Under the pieces are notes generated by a model. The model was not told where the DNA came from, did no database searches, and worked only from the letters and a program-made list of their open reading frames with translations. Below are positions 37,058 through 46,412 of a DNA stretch of 64,000 bases, in pieces (positions within the stretch are counted from its first letter, which is position 1; the number at the start of each line of letters is the position of its first letter). Origin of the DNA: Vibrio orientalis CIP 102891 = ATCC 33934 (GTDB lineage Bacteria; Pseudomonadota; Gammaproteobacteria; Enterobacterales; Vibrionaceae); NCBI RefSeq assembly GCF_000176235.1, contig NZ_ACZV01000003.1:186001-250000 (forward strand), given 5' to 3'. The position numbers and the translations under genes were made by a program.

Positions 37058-37973
37058 TGCCTTTTCCTTCTACTTGCTGTGTTTTTAAACTTTCCGCAGA
37101 GTGTATCATTTCTTCACTCTCGCACCACAGTTCCCTTTCCCCCAGCGCAGCCGTCACTTCAGCACCCACCAGCACAATTAACCAACATAGGTAGACCCAA
37201 ACAAATAAGATTGGAATCGCCGCTAAGGCGCCATAAATCAATTGATAAGACGGGAACTGAGTAATGTAAGCGGCGAAGCCTTTCTTACTTGCTTCGAATA
37301 GCAGCGCTGCGACAATCGCACCAATTAAGGCATGCGAGATACGCACCTTTTTATTCGGTACCAACAGATATAAGCCAACAAAAGCAAACAGTGACAATAA
37401 GAACGGTAACCAACGGAGCAGCAAGTTATAAACACCAGACACCGCTTCGCTTTCGATAATTTTTAGTGACGTGACATACGAGGTAGCAGCAATACTCGCC
37501 CCGACTAGGATTGGGCCAAGGGTTAATACCATCCAATACATCGAAAAGGAAAAGACGGCACGGCGTTTTTGCTGCACTCGCCAAATATAGTTAAGGTTTT
37601 TATCGATGTTGGAGATCAGCATTAACGCAGCAACAAATAGAAAGCCACCACCAACGGCGCTCATTTTGCCGGTGTTAGAGACAAACTCAAGCAACGCCCC
37701 TTTTACTGCATCTCCTGCGGCAGGAACAAAGTGAGTAATGACAAAATCTTGAATTGCATCGCCAGCATTTTCAAAGATGGCGAACGAAGACAGAACCGAC
37801 AGTAAAACGGTCAGCATTGGGACAATCGAGAGCAAAGTGATGTAGGCCAGATAGCCCGCATTGACGTTAACTCTATCATGACCCATTCGGCTCAATAGAT
37901 AACGTCCAAATAGCACACTCTGTTTGACCAATGACTCGATTTTCAACTTGTATCTCCCTATCAACTCAGTCAT
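37029..37973 (-). CDS. yihY: YihY/BrkB-family inner-membrane protein
   Basis: 314-residue polytopic membrane protein of the YihY/virulence factor BrkB family (once confused with RNase BN); biochemical role unknown. It has about six hydrophobic segments, e.g. [23 protein letters not shown] near 40-62, [16 protein letters not shown] near 108 and [33 protein letters not shown] near 245-277. The last contains the family-typical block ending in GAEVTAAL. It overlaps dtd by 29 bp. Highly charged C-terminal tail. Confidence 0.92.
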   Translation of the reverse strand: MTELIGRYKLKIESLVKQSVLFGRYLLSRMGHDRVNVNAGYLAYITLLSIVPMLTVLLSVLSSFAIFENAGDAIQDFVITHFVPAAGDAVKGALLEFVSNTGKMSAVGGGFLFVAALMLISNIDKNLNYIWRVQQKRRAVFSFSMYWMVLTLGPILVGASIAATSYVTSLKIIESEAVSGVYNLLLRWLPFLLSLFAFVGLYLLVPNKKVRISHALIGAIVAALLFEASKKGFAAYITQFPSYQLIYGALAAIPILFVWVYLCWLIVLVGAEVTAALGERELWCESEEMIHSAESLKTQQVEGKGSDRTDSESK

Positions 37974-38008
37974 CCTAACATTCTAATTCTAAAGGAAAGG
38001 AACCCATC

Positions 38009-38650
38009 ATGCCGTACTTACTGGCTATTGTATTGTCTATTTTCACCCTCACAGGGTGTCAATCAGCCTATTACTCTGCGATGGAACAAGTAGGCTACCA
38101 CAAACGCGACATTATGGTGGATCGCGTTGAGGACGCGAAAGAGTCACAACAGGACGCACAGCAAGAATTTACTAGTGCCCTTGAAGCTCTGTCCGCCCTG
38201 ACCAATTTTGATGGTGGTGAACTTGAAACGGTTTATAACCAGATTAACGACAAGTATCAAGACAGTGAAAAAGCAGCTCAAGACGTTAGCGATCGTATTG
38301 CTGCAATTGAAGATGTCTCAGACGCGCTATTTTCAGAGTGGCAAGATGAACTGGAGCTCTACACCAGCAACTCACTACGCCGAGCTAGCGAACAAAAGCT
38401 AAAAGAGACTCAACGTTCATACAACACCATGTTATCTGCGATGAAGCGTGCTGAAGACAAAATGACACCAGTATTGAACACCTTGCGCGACAATACGCTC
38501 TACTTAAAGCATAACCTCAATGCCAGTGCGATTGGCGCTCTTCAAGGTGAATTCACTAACCTTGAGCAAGACATTCAATACGCAATCAAACAGATGAATG
38601 CCGCGATTGCTGAATCGGATAAGTTTCTCGATCGTTTAAATCAGAAGTAA
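38009..38650 (+). CDS. DUF2959-family lipoprotein
   Basis: 213-residue predicted lipoprotein: signal segment LLAIVLSIFTLTGC with a lipobox LTGC, cysteine at residue 17. The mature part is almost wholly helical and charged (RVEDAKESQQDAQQEFTSAL, KLKETQRSYNTMLSAMKRAEDK), so a coiled-coil bundle is likely. The motif YYSAMEQVGYHKRDIMVDRVEDA at the start of the mature part is what I associate with DUF2959. Function unknown. It is followed 9 bp later by a P-loop ATPase gene, presumably the same transcript. Confidence 0.82.
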   Translation: MPYLLAIVLSIFTLTGCQSAYYSAMEQVGYHKRDIMVDRVEDAKESQQDAQQEFTSALEALSALTNFDGGELETVYNQINDKYQDSEKAAQDVSDRIAAIEDVSDALFSEWQDELELYTSNSLRRASEQKLKETQRSYNTMLSAMKRAEDKMTPVLNTLRDNTLYLKHNLNASAIGALQGEFTNLEQDIQYAIKQMNAAIAESDKFLDRLNQK

Positions 38651-38659
38651 CCCACGCCG

Positions 38660-39184
38660 ATGCTACCTATCATCATCACTGGTGGGCCTGGTGCAGGCAA
38701 AACCACACTGATCGATGCGCTCAGCGCGAATAACTATCAGACCTTTGCTGAATCATCTCGTCAGTTGATTGAAGAGCAAAGCCAATTGACCAATGGTGTT
38801 TTACCTTGGGTTGATCTGCCAGAGTTTGCTCGCTTATGCCTTGCCACTATGGCTACGCAAAAGCAGCAAGCCAGCCAACATGATGTGGCATTTCTCGATC
38901 GGGCGATTCCTGATATTTGCGGGTACTTGCAGCAAGCAGGGCTAGAAATAGAGCCTCACTACCGAGCAGAAAGCCAAGGCTATCATCGACAAGCTTTTTT
39001 CTGTCGCCCAGAGCGCGGCATCTATGTTCAAGATGAGGTGAGGCCTTACCCATTTGAAGGCGCTGTAGCGATTCACAACGCCTTAGTCGACGTTTATCAA
39101 CAACTAGGGTTTGAGGTGGTTGAGGTACCTTTTATGTCGCTAGAAGAGCGCGTTGGCTTTATCCAGCAAACACTAAACCTCTAG
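38660..39184 (+). CDS. Small P-loop ATPase (AAA_28-type)
   Basis: 174-residue cytoplasmic protein with Walker A GGPGAGKTT (residues 7-15) and the following TLIDALSANNYQTFAESSRQLIEEQ. A likely Walker B is VAFLDRAIPDICGYL near 75-89. The pattern of an early P-loop, a conserved E-S-R in the first helix and a short lid (PERGIYVQDEVRPYPFEGA) is that of the AAA_28 kinase-like NTPases. Substrate unknown; a small-molecule kinase is as likely as an ATPase. It sits 9 bp after the DUF2959 lipoprotein and before a bidirectional terminator. Confidence 0.8.
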   Translation: MLPIIITGGPGAGKTTLIDALSANNYQTFAESSRQLIEEQSQLTNGVLPWVDLPEFARLCLATMATQKQQASQHDVAFLDRAIPDICGYLQQAGLEIEPHYRAESQGYHRQAFFCRPERGIYVQDEVRPYPFEGAVAIHNALVDVYQQLGFEVVEVPFMSLEERVGFIQQTLNL

Positions 39185-39206
39185 CCCACATAGTCTCCTA
39201 AACGAC

Positions 39207-39242
39207 AAAAGCCCCGAGCAGTATCACTACTCGGGGCTTTTT
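39207..39242. terminator. Bidirectional terminator between the P-loop ATPase gene and typA
   Basis: AAAAGCCCCG and CGGGGCTTTT arms with an inner AGTA-TCAC-TACT stem-loop, flanked by A and T runs. It serves the two convergent genes. The apical sequence is the same as in the terminator at 11447-11483. Confidence 0.88.
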
Positions 39243-39258
39243 CATCTAAGCGCTAAAA

Positions 39259-41088
39259 TTATTTAGCGTTACGTGCTTCACGCTTACGATCGCTTTCCGT
39301 TAAGAACTTCTTACGGATACGGATGCTTTCAGGTGTCACTTCTACTAGCTCGTCTTCATCAATGAACTCTAGAGCTTGCTCAAGAGTGTGCTTGATTGGC
39401 GGAGTAAGAACCTGAGCGTCATCAGTACCTGATGCACGAACGTTAGTTAGCTGCTTACCTTTCAGTGCGTTTACTGTAAGGTCGTTGTCACGGCTATGAA
39501 TACCGATGATCATACCTTCGTAAACTTCTACACCGTGACCGATAAATAGACGGCCACGTTCCTGAAGGTTAAACAGTGCGTTAGTCAGTGCTTTACCAGC
39601 AGCGTTCGCAATTAGAACACCGTTGATACGTTGACCAATCTGACCACCTTTGTGTGGACCGTAGTGATCAAACGTATGGTATAGAAGACCAGAACCAGAC
39701 GTTAGCGTCATGAACTCAGTTTGGAAACCGATAAGACCACGAGAAGGCATATCGAAGTCCATGCGAACACGGCCTTTACCATCTGGTGCCATATCTTTCA
39801 GCTCACCTTTACGTAGGCCGATGTTTTCCATGATGCCGCCTTGGTGCTCCTCAAGAACGTCAATCGTTACTGTTTCAAACGGTTCCATTAGCTGACCATC
39901 TTCTTCTTTGATGATTACTTCTGGACGAGATACAGCAAGCTCGAAGCCTTCACGGCGCATGTTTTCGATCAGGATAGATAGGTGAAGTTCACCACGGCCT
40001 GATACGCGGAATTTGTCTGGATCGTCTGTTTGCTCAACACGTAGTGCTACGTTGTGAACCAATTCTTTCTCTAGACGCTCAAGGATGTTACGTGACGTTA
40101 CGAACTTACCTTCTTTACCCGCAAATGGAGAAGTGTTTACTTGGAACGTCATTGTTACTGTTGGTTCGTCAACAGACAGTGCTGGTAGCGCTTCAACTTG
40201 GTTCTGCGCACAGATAGTGTCAGAGATTTTCAGCTCACCAAGACCTGTAATCGCGATGATGTCACCAGCATTCGCTTCAGAAATTTCGTGACGCTCAAGG
40301 CCTAGGTAGCCCATTACTGTGCCCACTTTACCGTTGCGAGTCTTACCGTCAGCACCGATCACTGTTACTTGTTGGTTTGGCTTAACGCTACCACGAGTTA
40401 CACGTGCAACACCGATAACACCAACATAAGAGCTGTAGTCTAGCTGAGAAACTTGCATCTGTAGCGGACCATCAAGGTCAACATTTGGTGCGTCAACAAC
40501 GTCAACGATAGTTTGGAATAGTGGTTCCATGTTCTCGCCAGTTTCGCCTTCTTCAAGCGTTGCCCAACCGTTAAGTGCTGAAGCGTAAACCACTTTAAAG
40601 TCTAGCTGTTCATCAGTTGCACCTAGGTTGTCGAATAGGTCGAATACTTGATCCATAACCCAATCAGGACGAGCGCCAGGGCGGTCAATCTTGTTGATTA
40701 CAACGATTGGCTTAAGACCGTGAGCAAACGCTTTCTGCGTTACGAAACGCGTTTGTGGCATTGGACCATCAACTGCGTCAACGATAAGTAGCACAGAGTC
40801 AACCATAGACATGATACGCTCAACTTCACCACCGAAGTCCGCGTGTCCCGGAGTATCTACGATGTTGATACGGTAATCATTCCAGTTAATTGCTGTGTTC
40901 TTAGCAAGAATGGTAATACCACGCTCTTTTTCGATGTCGTTTGAGTCCATGACTCGCTCTTCAACTTCGCCGCGAGACTCTAAAGTACCTGATTGCTGTA
41001 GTAGTTTATCAACCAGTGTAGTTTTACCGTGGTCAACGTGCGCGATGATCGCGATATTTCTTAAATTATCAATCTGTGGAGTAGCCAT
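39259..41088 (-). CDS. typA: Translational GTPase TypA/BipA
   Basis: Ribosome-binding GTPase of the EF-G/LepA group, needed for 50S assembly at low temperature and for stress adaptation. The 609-residue protein has G1 [12 protein letters not shown] (16-27), G2 region EKERGITI, G3 [13 protein letters not shown]4 NKIDRPGA and G5 SALNG. These are followed by the beta-barrel, two EF-G-like domains and the BipA-specific C-terminal domain ([19 protein letters not shown]). Length matches E. coli BipA (607). It is transcribed alone and divergently from glnA, the same arrangement as in E. coli. Confidence 0.97.
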   Translation of the reverse strand: MATPQIDNLRNIAIIAHVDHGKTTLVDKLLQQSGTLESRGEVEERVMDSNDIEKERGITILAKNTAINWNDYRINIVDTPGHADFGGEVERIMSMVDSVLLIVDAVDGPMPQTRFVTQKAFAHGLKPIVVINKIDRPGARPDWVMDQVFDLFDNLGATDEQLDFKVVYASALNGWATLEEGETGENMEPLFQTIVDVVDAPNVDLDGPLQMQVSQLDYSSYVGVIGVARVTRGSVKPNQQVTVIGADGKTRNGKVGTVMGYLGLERHEISEANAGDIIAITGLGELKISDTICAQNQVEALPALSVDEPTVTMTFQVNTSPFAGKEGKFVTSRNILERLEKELVHNVALRVEQTDDPDKFRVSGRGELHLSILIENMRREGFELAVSRPEVIIKEEDGQLMEPFETVTIDVLEEHQGGIMENIGLRKGELKDMAPDGKGRVRMDFDMPSRGLIGFQTEFMTLTSGSGLLYHTFDHYGPHKGGQIGQRINGVLIANAAGKALTNALFNLQERGRLFIGHGVEVYEGMIIGIHSRDNDLTVNALKGKQLTNVRASGTDDAQVLTPPIKHTLEQALEFIDEDELVEVTPESIRIRKKFLTESDRKREARNAK

Positions 41089-41324
41089 GGATTTGATTCG
41101 CTCGATATAAGTAGCTCGCCGAAAATCTCGGCAAACTTATTTGATTAAAAAAACGGCCATAATGTACCAGATTCTAGCGAAAAACCCAGAAATATGTGAT
41201 CTGATTCGCTAGTTTTGCGAAGATAATTTATTGATGAAACGCAAGCTGCCTCTGAGTAAGGGGAAATCTCCATTGACATCAAGGGCAAAACTCGGCTGAA
41301 TGGAAGTCGATTTTGTTTACTCTT

Positions 41325-41390
41325 GGTGCATAACCAAGCAAAAGCACCAAATTGGTGCACATCAAGATCATTTTGGTGCAAAACAGTGCA
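41325..41390 (+). promoter_or_regulatory. NtrC binding sites upstream of glnA
   Basis: A strong site at 41343-41359 reads A-GCACC-AAATT-GGTGCA (consensus TGCACC-N5-GGTGCA). Extra half-sites lie at 41325-41330 and 41375-41380 (GGTGCA) and 41385-41390 (AGTGCA). They sit about 80-145 bp before the expected start of transcription, the usual enhancer distance for sigma-54 promoters. Confidence 0.85.
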
Positions 41391-41442
41391 TCACATTTGA
41401 ACCTAGCCCGCTAATTTATTGAAAATTAATGGATTAATTTTT

Positions 41443-41457
41443 TGGCACGGTTTTAGC
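41443..41457 (+). promoter_or_regulatory. Sigma-54 promoter of glnA
   Basis: TGGCACGGTTTTAGC has the -24 GG and -12 GC with correct spacing (TGGCAC-N5-TTGC consensus, one mismatch). It lies 108 bp before the glnA ATG and downstream of the NtrC sites. The rest of the 476-bp typA-glnA gap holds no gene; a typA promoter must lie in it, but I could not assign one. Confidence 0.85.
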
Positions 41458-41564
41458 TTTAGTAAAATCAGCATCGATTAATACGATTGAAATGAAATTA
41501 ATCAATGCTGGATTTATAACAAATCACGCTAATACCGAATTAATAACACTGGAGGTTATCCAAG

Positions 41565-42974
41565 ATGTCAGTAGAAAACGTTCTATCGCTGATCCAAGAA
41601 AACGAAGTTAAGTTTGTTGACCTACGCTTTACTGATACTAAAGGTAAAGAGCAGCATATCTCTCTACCTTCTCACCAAGTTGACGCAGACTTCTTCGAAG
41701 AAGGTAAGATGTTCGATGGTTCTTCTGTTGCTGGCTGGAAAGGCATCAACGAATCAGACATGGTAATGATGCCTGACGCATCATCAGCGGTTCTTGACCC
41801 GTTCACAGAAGATGCAACGCTAAACATCCGTTGTGACATCCTTGAACCTGCAACTATGCAAGGTTATGACCGTGACCCACGCTCTATCGCTAAGCGCGCT
41901 GAAGACTTCATGCGCTCTACTGGTGTTGCTGACACAGTACTTATCGGCCCTGAGCCAGAGTTCTTCCTATTTGACGACGTAAAATTCGCAACTGACATGT
42001 CAGGTTCTTTCTTCAAGATTGATGACGTGGAAGCAGCTTGGAACACAGGTTCTGAGTACGAAGAAGGTAACAAAGGTCACCGTCCAGGCGTTAAAGGTGG
42101 TTACTTCCCAGTAGCTCCAGTTGATTCATCTCAAGACATCCGCTCTGCAATGTGTCTAATCATGGAAGAGATGGGTCTTGTTGTTGAAGCGCACCACCAC
42201 GAAGTAGCAACTGCTGGTCAGAACGAAATCGCAACTCGCTTTAACACGCTAACAACCAAAGCGGATGAAATCCAAATCTATAAGTACGTTGTACACAACG
42301 TTGCTCACGCATTTGGTAAGACAGCGACATTCATGCCTAAGCCACTTGTTGGTGATAACGGCTCTGGTATGCACGTTCACCAATCTCTAGCAAAAGATGG
42401 CGTTAACCTATTTGCTGGTGATAAGTACGGCGGCCTATCTGAAATGGCACTTTACTACATCGGTGGTATCATCAAGCACGCGCGCGCAATCAACGCATTT
42501 GCTAACCCATCAACGAACTCGTACAAGCGTCTTGTACCAGGCTTCGAAGCGCCAGTTATGCTTGCTTACTCAGCTCGTAACCGCTCTGCTTCTATCCGTA
42601 TCCCAGTGGTACCAAGCCCTAAAGCTCGTCGTATCGAAGTTCGCTTTGGTGACCCAGCGGCTAACCCATACCTATGTTTCGCAGCAATGCTAATGGCTGG
42701 TCTTGACGGTATTAAGAACAAGATCCACCCAGGCGAAGCGATGGATAAAGACCTTTACGATCTTCCAGCTGAAGAAGCAGCAGAAATCCCAACAGTGGCT
42801 TACTCACTAAAAGATGCACTAGCAGAACTAGATGCTGACCGTGAGTTCCTAACAGCTGGCGGTGTATTCTCTGACGACTTCATCGATTCATACATCGGTC
42901 TGAAATCTGAAGATGTAGAGAAAGTAAACATGACAACTCACCCACTAGAGTTCGAACTTTACTACTCTGTATAA
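41565..42974 (+). CDS. glnA: Glutamine synthetase, type I
   Basis: Makes glutamine from glutamate, ammonia and ATP; a dodecamer that is the main ammonia-assimilating enzyme in low nitrogen. The 469-residue protein has [18 protein letters not shown], the latch/active-site [35 protein letters not shown], and the adenylylation loop [11 protein letters not shown] with Tyr 398, so it should be controlled by GlnE. Length equals E. coli GlnA. A perfect GGAGG precedes the ATG. Transcribed from an NtrC/sigma-54 promoter; a terminator follows before the DUF4124 gene and glnLG. Confidence 0.98.
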   Translation: MSVENVLSLIQENEVKFVDLRFTDTKGKEQHISLPSHQVDADFFEEGKMFDGSSVAGWKGINESDMVMMPDASSAVLDPFTEDATLNIRCDILEPATMQGYDRDPRSIAKRAEDFMRSTGVADTVLIGPEPEFFLFDDVKFATDMSGSFFKIDDVEAAWNTGSEYEEGNKGHRPGVKGGYFPVAPVDSSQDIRSAMCLIMEEMGLVVEAHHHEVATAGQNEIATRFNTLTTKADEIQIYKYVVHNVAHAFGKTATFMPKPLVGDNGSGMHVHQSLAKDGVNLFAGDKYGGLSEMALYYIGGIIKHARAINAFANPSTNSYKRLVPGFEAPVMLAYSARNRSASIRIPVVPSPKARRIEVRFGDPAANPYLCFAAMLMAGLDGIKNKIHPGEAMDKDLYDLPAEEAAEIPTVAYSLKDALAELDADREFLTAGGVFSDDFIDSYIGLKSEDVEKVNMTTHPLEFELYYSV

Positions 42975-43015
42975 TCGACTTTCATTGCTAACATTCGATC
43001 GTGTTGCATGAATTT

Positions 43016-43044
43016 AAGGCTCGCCTCGCAGGCGAGCCTTTTTT
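43016..43044 (+). terminator. Terminator after glnA
   Basis: AAGGCTCGCCT and AGGCGAGCCTT pair around CGC, followed by a T run, 41 bp after the stop. It should limit read-through into glnLG. Confidence 0.9.
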
Positions 43045-43103
43045 ATTATCCCAAATAAAAACGCCCCTGCTAGTATGTCGCCATTGCTCGATGAGGACAG
43101 ACT

Positions 43104-43661
43104 ATGCAAGTCACTAGTTGCTGCGGAATTGCCGCACTACTATTTAGTGCGCTGGCATCCAGCCAAACTATCTACACTTGGATCGACCAAGACGGTGCTT
43201 TGCACCTCGACGATGCACCCAACCATAGCCAAGCTCAAGCGATCAAGTTCCCCGATGTTGAGCTGCCCACTGCTCCGCCTCAATTAGAGCCTTCTCAGCA
43301 AATAGCAGCACAACAACCACAAACTCAAGCTGTTACGACTAAGACACTGGCCATCACCATCACCATCACCTCCCCTAGCCATGATGAAGCGCTAAGGAGT
43401 AATAATGGTGCAATCACGGTACAAGCAGAGTTAAACCGTCAGCTAATGGCCGGAGAACGGCTGCAATTGACCCTCGATGGCGAAGCATATGGCACGCCGA
43501 CAACAACCCCAAATTGGCAATTAAAGAATATCGACCGTGGCTCACACTCATTGGTTATTCAAGTAGTTAGGGACGGCAAGCTTATTGCATCGTCTCAACC
43601 TATTACGATGCATTTACAACGCTCAACAGTGAAACCAGTGCCGATAGCCCCGAAAGCTTGA
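43104..43661 (+). CDS. DUF4124-domain exported protein
   Basis: 185-residue protein with a short signal peptide (VTSCCGIAALLFSALASSQ). An N-terminal DUF4124 motif follows (TIYTWIDQDGALHLDDAPNHSQAQAIKF, about 22-50, aromatic and DxG pattern). A Gln/Pro/Thr-rich linker comes next, then a beta-sandwich-like domain (ITITSPSHDEALRSNNGAITVQAELN, then DRGSHSLVIQVVRDGKLIA). Function unknown; probably periplasmic. It lies between glnA and glnL, an arrangement I associate with vibrios and related genera; a link to nitrogen control is only suggested by position. Confidence 0.82.
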   Translation: MQVTSCCGIAALLFSALASSQTIYTWIDQDGALHLDDAPNHSQAQAIKFPDVELPTAPPQLEPSQQIAAQQPQTQAVTTKTLAITITITSPSHDEALRSNNGAITVQAELNRQLMAGERLQLTLDGEAYGTPTTTPNWQLKNIDRGSHSLVIQVVRDGKLIASSQPITMHLQRSTVKPVPIAPKA

Positions 43662-43720
43662 GGCATCTCACTATTTCACTTCAGTTCTGTTGTTGAATGC
43701 GCCATACTTGAAAAATAACT

Positions 43721-43737
43721 TGCACCAACTTAGTGCA
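43721..43737 (+). promoter_or_regulatory. NtrC site before glnL
   Basis: TGCACCAACTTAGTGCA is a full match to the NtrC consensus (TGCACY-N5-RGTGCA), 27 bp before the glnL start. In E. coli an NtrC site over the glnL promoter mediates repression of glnLG by its own product, so the same autoregulation is likely. Confidence 0.85.
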
Positions 43738-43763
43738 AAGTAATTCAAGGATAGGGAAAAGCA

Positions 43764-44810
43764 GTGGATAGCGATCTAAACGATATTATTTTAAATCACC
43801 AAGTCACCTCGATTTTGATTATGAACGAATCGTTGCAGGTGAAATATGCCAATCCAGCAGCAGAACAACTTTTCTCTCAAAGCGCCAAACGGATTACCGG
43901 GCATCCACTTTCACACCTCATTCAACACGCCTCGATGGACCTCGCTTTACTCTCTCAGCCATTACAAAGCGGGCAAAGCATTACCGATAGTGACGTGACC
44001 TTTGTTGTCGACGGTAAACCACTGATGCTAGAGGTCACGGTCAGCCCAATTGAGTGGAATAAAGAGTTAATGCTATTGGTCGAAATGCGCAAAATCGGAC
44101 AGCAACGTCGCCTTAGCCAAGAGCTTAATCAGCACGCACAGCAACAAGCAGCAAAGCTATTAGTCCGTGGTTTAGCACATGAAATTAAAAACCCGCTAGG
44201 TGGTTTAAGAGGTGCCGCTCAGTTGCTGGAAAGAACGCTGCCCGATCCTAGCCTCACCGAATATACCCAAATCATTATCGAGCAAGCTGATCGACTCAGA
44301 GCTTTGGTCGACAGACTACTTGGCCCTCAGAAGCCAGGACAAAAGAAGCAGGAAAACTTGCATCTAATCTTAGAGAAAGTTCGCCAACTGGTCGATTTGG
44401 AAGCAAATCAAAGCATCGATATTGAACGAGACTACGATCCGAGCTTGCCCGAAATTTTAATGGATGCGGCGCAAATTGAGCAGGCACTGCTCAACATCGT
44501 GAGTAATGCCGGGCAAATTCTGCGTGCGCAAGACAATGGCCAAATCACCATTCGCACCAGAACGGTGCATCAAGCCAATATCCACGGTCAACGTTGCAAG
44601 CTCGCCGCCCGTATCGAAATTATCGATAACGGACCAGGCATTCCTGCGGATCTACAAGATACCCTTTTCTACCCAATGGTCAGTGGGCGAGAAGGTGGCA
44701 CTGGGCTAGGTTTATCCATTGCCCAAAACCTTATCGACCAACACCAAGGTAAGATCGATGTCGAGAGCTGGCCTGGTAGAACAACATTCACTATATATTT
44801 ACCAATTTAA
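43764..44810 (+). CDS. glnL: Nitrogen sensor histidine kinase NtrB (GlnL)
   Basis: Soluble kinase/phosphatase that phosphorylates NtrC when PII signals nitrogen shortage. The 348-residue protein has an N-terminal PAS domain (about 10-120, VTSILIMNESLQVKYANPAAEQLF). The H-box is LVRGLAHEIKNPLGGLRGAAQLL with H139; the ATPase motifs are N (NIVSNAGQ), G1 (DNGPGIP) and G2 (GGTGLGLSIA). No membrane segment. Start is GTG at 43764 with AGGGA upstream. It precedes glnG by 35 bp and carries an NtrC site in front. Confidence 0.96.
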   Translation: MDSDLNDIILNHQVTSILIMNESLQVKYANPAAEQLFSQSAKRITGHPLSHLIQHASMDLALLSQPLQSGQSITDSDVTFVVDGKPLMLEVTVSPIEWNKELMLLVEMRKIGQQRRLSQELNQHAQQQAAKLLVRGLAHEIKNPLGGLRGAAQLLERTLPDPSLTEYTQIIIEQADRLRALVDRLLGPQKPGQKKQENLHLILEKVRQLVDLEANQSIDIERDYDPSLPEILMDAAQIEQALLNIVSNAGQILRAQDNGQITIRTRTVHQANIHGQRCKLAARIEIIDNGPGIPADLQDTLFYPMVSGREGGTGLGLSIAQNLIDQHQGKIDVESWPGRTTFTIYLPI

Positions 44811-44845
44811 TTTGACGTTATTGGCATTGCCGGAAGGAAGAGACT

Positions 44846-46249
44846 ATGAGTAAAGGGTATGTTTGGGTTGTTGATGACGACAGTTCCATTCGCTGGGTGA
44901 TGGAGAAAACGCTCTCATCAGCCAATATAAAATGCGAGACCTTCTCGGATGCAGAAAGCGTGCTAATGGCGCTTGAACGTGAAACTCCCGATGTGCTCGT
45001 CTCTGATATTCGCATGCCAGGAATGGACGGCTTAGAGCTGTTAAAGCAAGTCAACGATCGCTCTCCAGAACTGCCTGTGATTATCATGACGGCGCACTCC
45101 GACCTTGATGCTGCAGTAAACGCCTACCAAAAAGGCGCATTTGAATACCTACCTAAACCTTTTGATGTTGATGAAACACTGACGCTGGTCGAACGCGCGA
45201 TTGCTCACAGCCAAGAGCAAAAACAAGATCAAGCCTCATTGGCTGAAGAGGACTACACACCACCAGAAATTATTGGTGAAGCGCCGGCAATGCAGGAAGT
45301 ATTTCGTGCCATTGGCAGGCTGTCACGCTCTTCCATCTCTGTACTAATTAATGGTGAGTCTGGTACGGGGAAAGAGTTGGTCGCCCATGCGTTGCACCGC
45401 CATAGCCCAAGAGCAAGTAAACCCTTTATTGCTCTTAATATGGCGGCGATCCCAAAGGACCTGATCGAGTCTGAACTTTTCGGCCATGAGAAAGGCGCAT
45501 TTACTGGAGCGAACAGCGTCAGGCAAGGGCGTTTTGAGCAAGCCAATGGCGGCACGCTTTTCTTAGATGAAATCGGTGATATGCCCCTCGACATTCAAAC
45601 TCGACTGCTAAGGGTACTCGCCGATGGGCAGTTTTATCGTGTTGGCGGCCATTCACCGATCAAAGTGGATGTACGAATCGTAGCCGCGACTCACCAAAAT
45701 CTTGAAAAGTTGGTGCATAAAGGAGACTTCCGCGAAGACCTATTTCACCGCTTAAATGTGATTCGTATTCAGATCCCAGCACTGCGTGAGCGTAAGCAGG
45801 ACGTTGAAAAGCTAACATTACACTTCTTGGCTCTAGCTGCGGAAGAGTTAGGGGTCGATGTTAAAACACTCCACCCATCAACAGCAGACAAACTGACTCA
45901 GCTAAATTGGCCTGGTAACGTTCGCCAACTAGAAAATATCTGCCGTTGGCTAACCGTTATGGCAAGTGGTAGTGAGGTACTTCCAAGCGATCTCCCACCA
46001 GAGCTTTTCGAAGAGAAAGCTGTAGGAGAACAAACTGTTTCAGGAACGTGGCAGCAACAATTGGCAAGTTGGGCGAGAAACTCGCTGACTCAAGGTGATA
46101 CAGAGCTTCTCTCTTACGCACTTCCTGAATTTGAACGTATACTTTTGGAAGCAGCATTGGAACATACCAATGGCCATAAGCAAGATGCAGCGAAAGTTTT
46201 AGGTTGGGGACGCAACACTCTAACGCGAAAGCTAAAGGAGCTTTATTAA
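44846..46249 (+). CDS. glnG: Nitrogen regulator NtrC (GlnG), sigma-54 activator
   Basis: Response regulator that, when phosphorylated by NtrB, activates sigma-54 promoters such as that of glnA. The 467-residue protein has the receiver (DDDS at 11-14, phosphorylation site D54 in VLVSDIRMPGMDG). The AAA+ domain has Walker A GESGTGKE, the sigma-54 contact loop ESELFGHEKGAFTGA and Walker B GGTLFLDEIGDM. The C-terminal Fis-type helix-turn-helix is DAAKVLGWGRNTLTRKLKEL. Length matches E. coli NtrC (469). All activator motifs are intact. Confidence 0.97.
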   Translation: MSKGYVWVVDDDSSIRWVMEKTLSSANIKCETFSDAESVLMALERETPDVLVSDIRMPGMDGLELLKQVNDRSPELPVIIMTAHSDLDAAVNAYQKGAFEYLPKPFDVDETLTLVERAIAHSQEQKQDQASLAEEDYTPPEIIGEAPAMQEVFRAIGRLSRSSISVLINGESGTGKELVAHALHRHSPRASKPFIALNMAAIPKDLIESELFGHEKGAFTGANSVRQGRFEQANGGTLFLDEIGDMPLDIQTRLLRVLADGQFYRVGGHSPIKVDVRIVAATHQNLEKLVHKGDFREDLFHRLNVIRIQIPALRERKQDVEKLTLHFLALAAEELGVDVKTLHPSTADKLTQLNWPGNVRQLENICRWLTVMASGSEVLPSDLPPELFEEKAVGEQTVSGTWQQQLASWARNSLTQGDTELLSYALPEFERILLEAALEHTNGHKQDAAKVLGWGRNTLTRKLKELY

Positions 46250-46412
46250 TTAGCAGAGTTCGCAGCCCGAGCAAAATTCATCATCATTCGTAGGTAATAT
46301 TTACTCTATGCTATTAAAGTTAGAGCGAAGTTACCTATTTTTTGACCTAAAGCCTCGCTTGCATTTACCATAAAAGATATAATACACAGTACGGTAATCA
46401 TAGAAGCTATTT

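Noticed and set aside
41145-41381. Small minus-strand open frame between typA and glnA
   Set aside because: It covers the NtrC sites, has no ribosome site or family resemblance, and is better explained as regulatory DNA.
41374-41390. Second full NtrC site TGGTGCAAAACAGTGCA
   Set aside because: Its first half does not match TGCACC; kept only as half-sites within the cluster.
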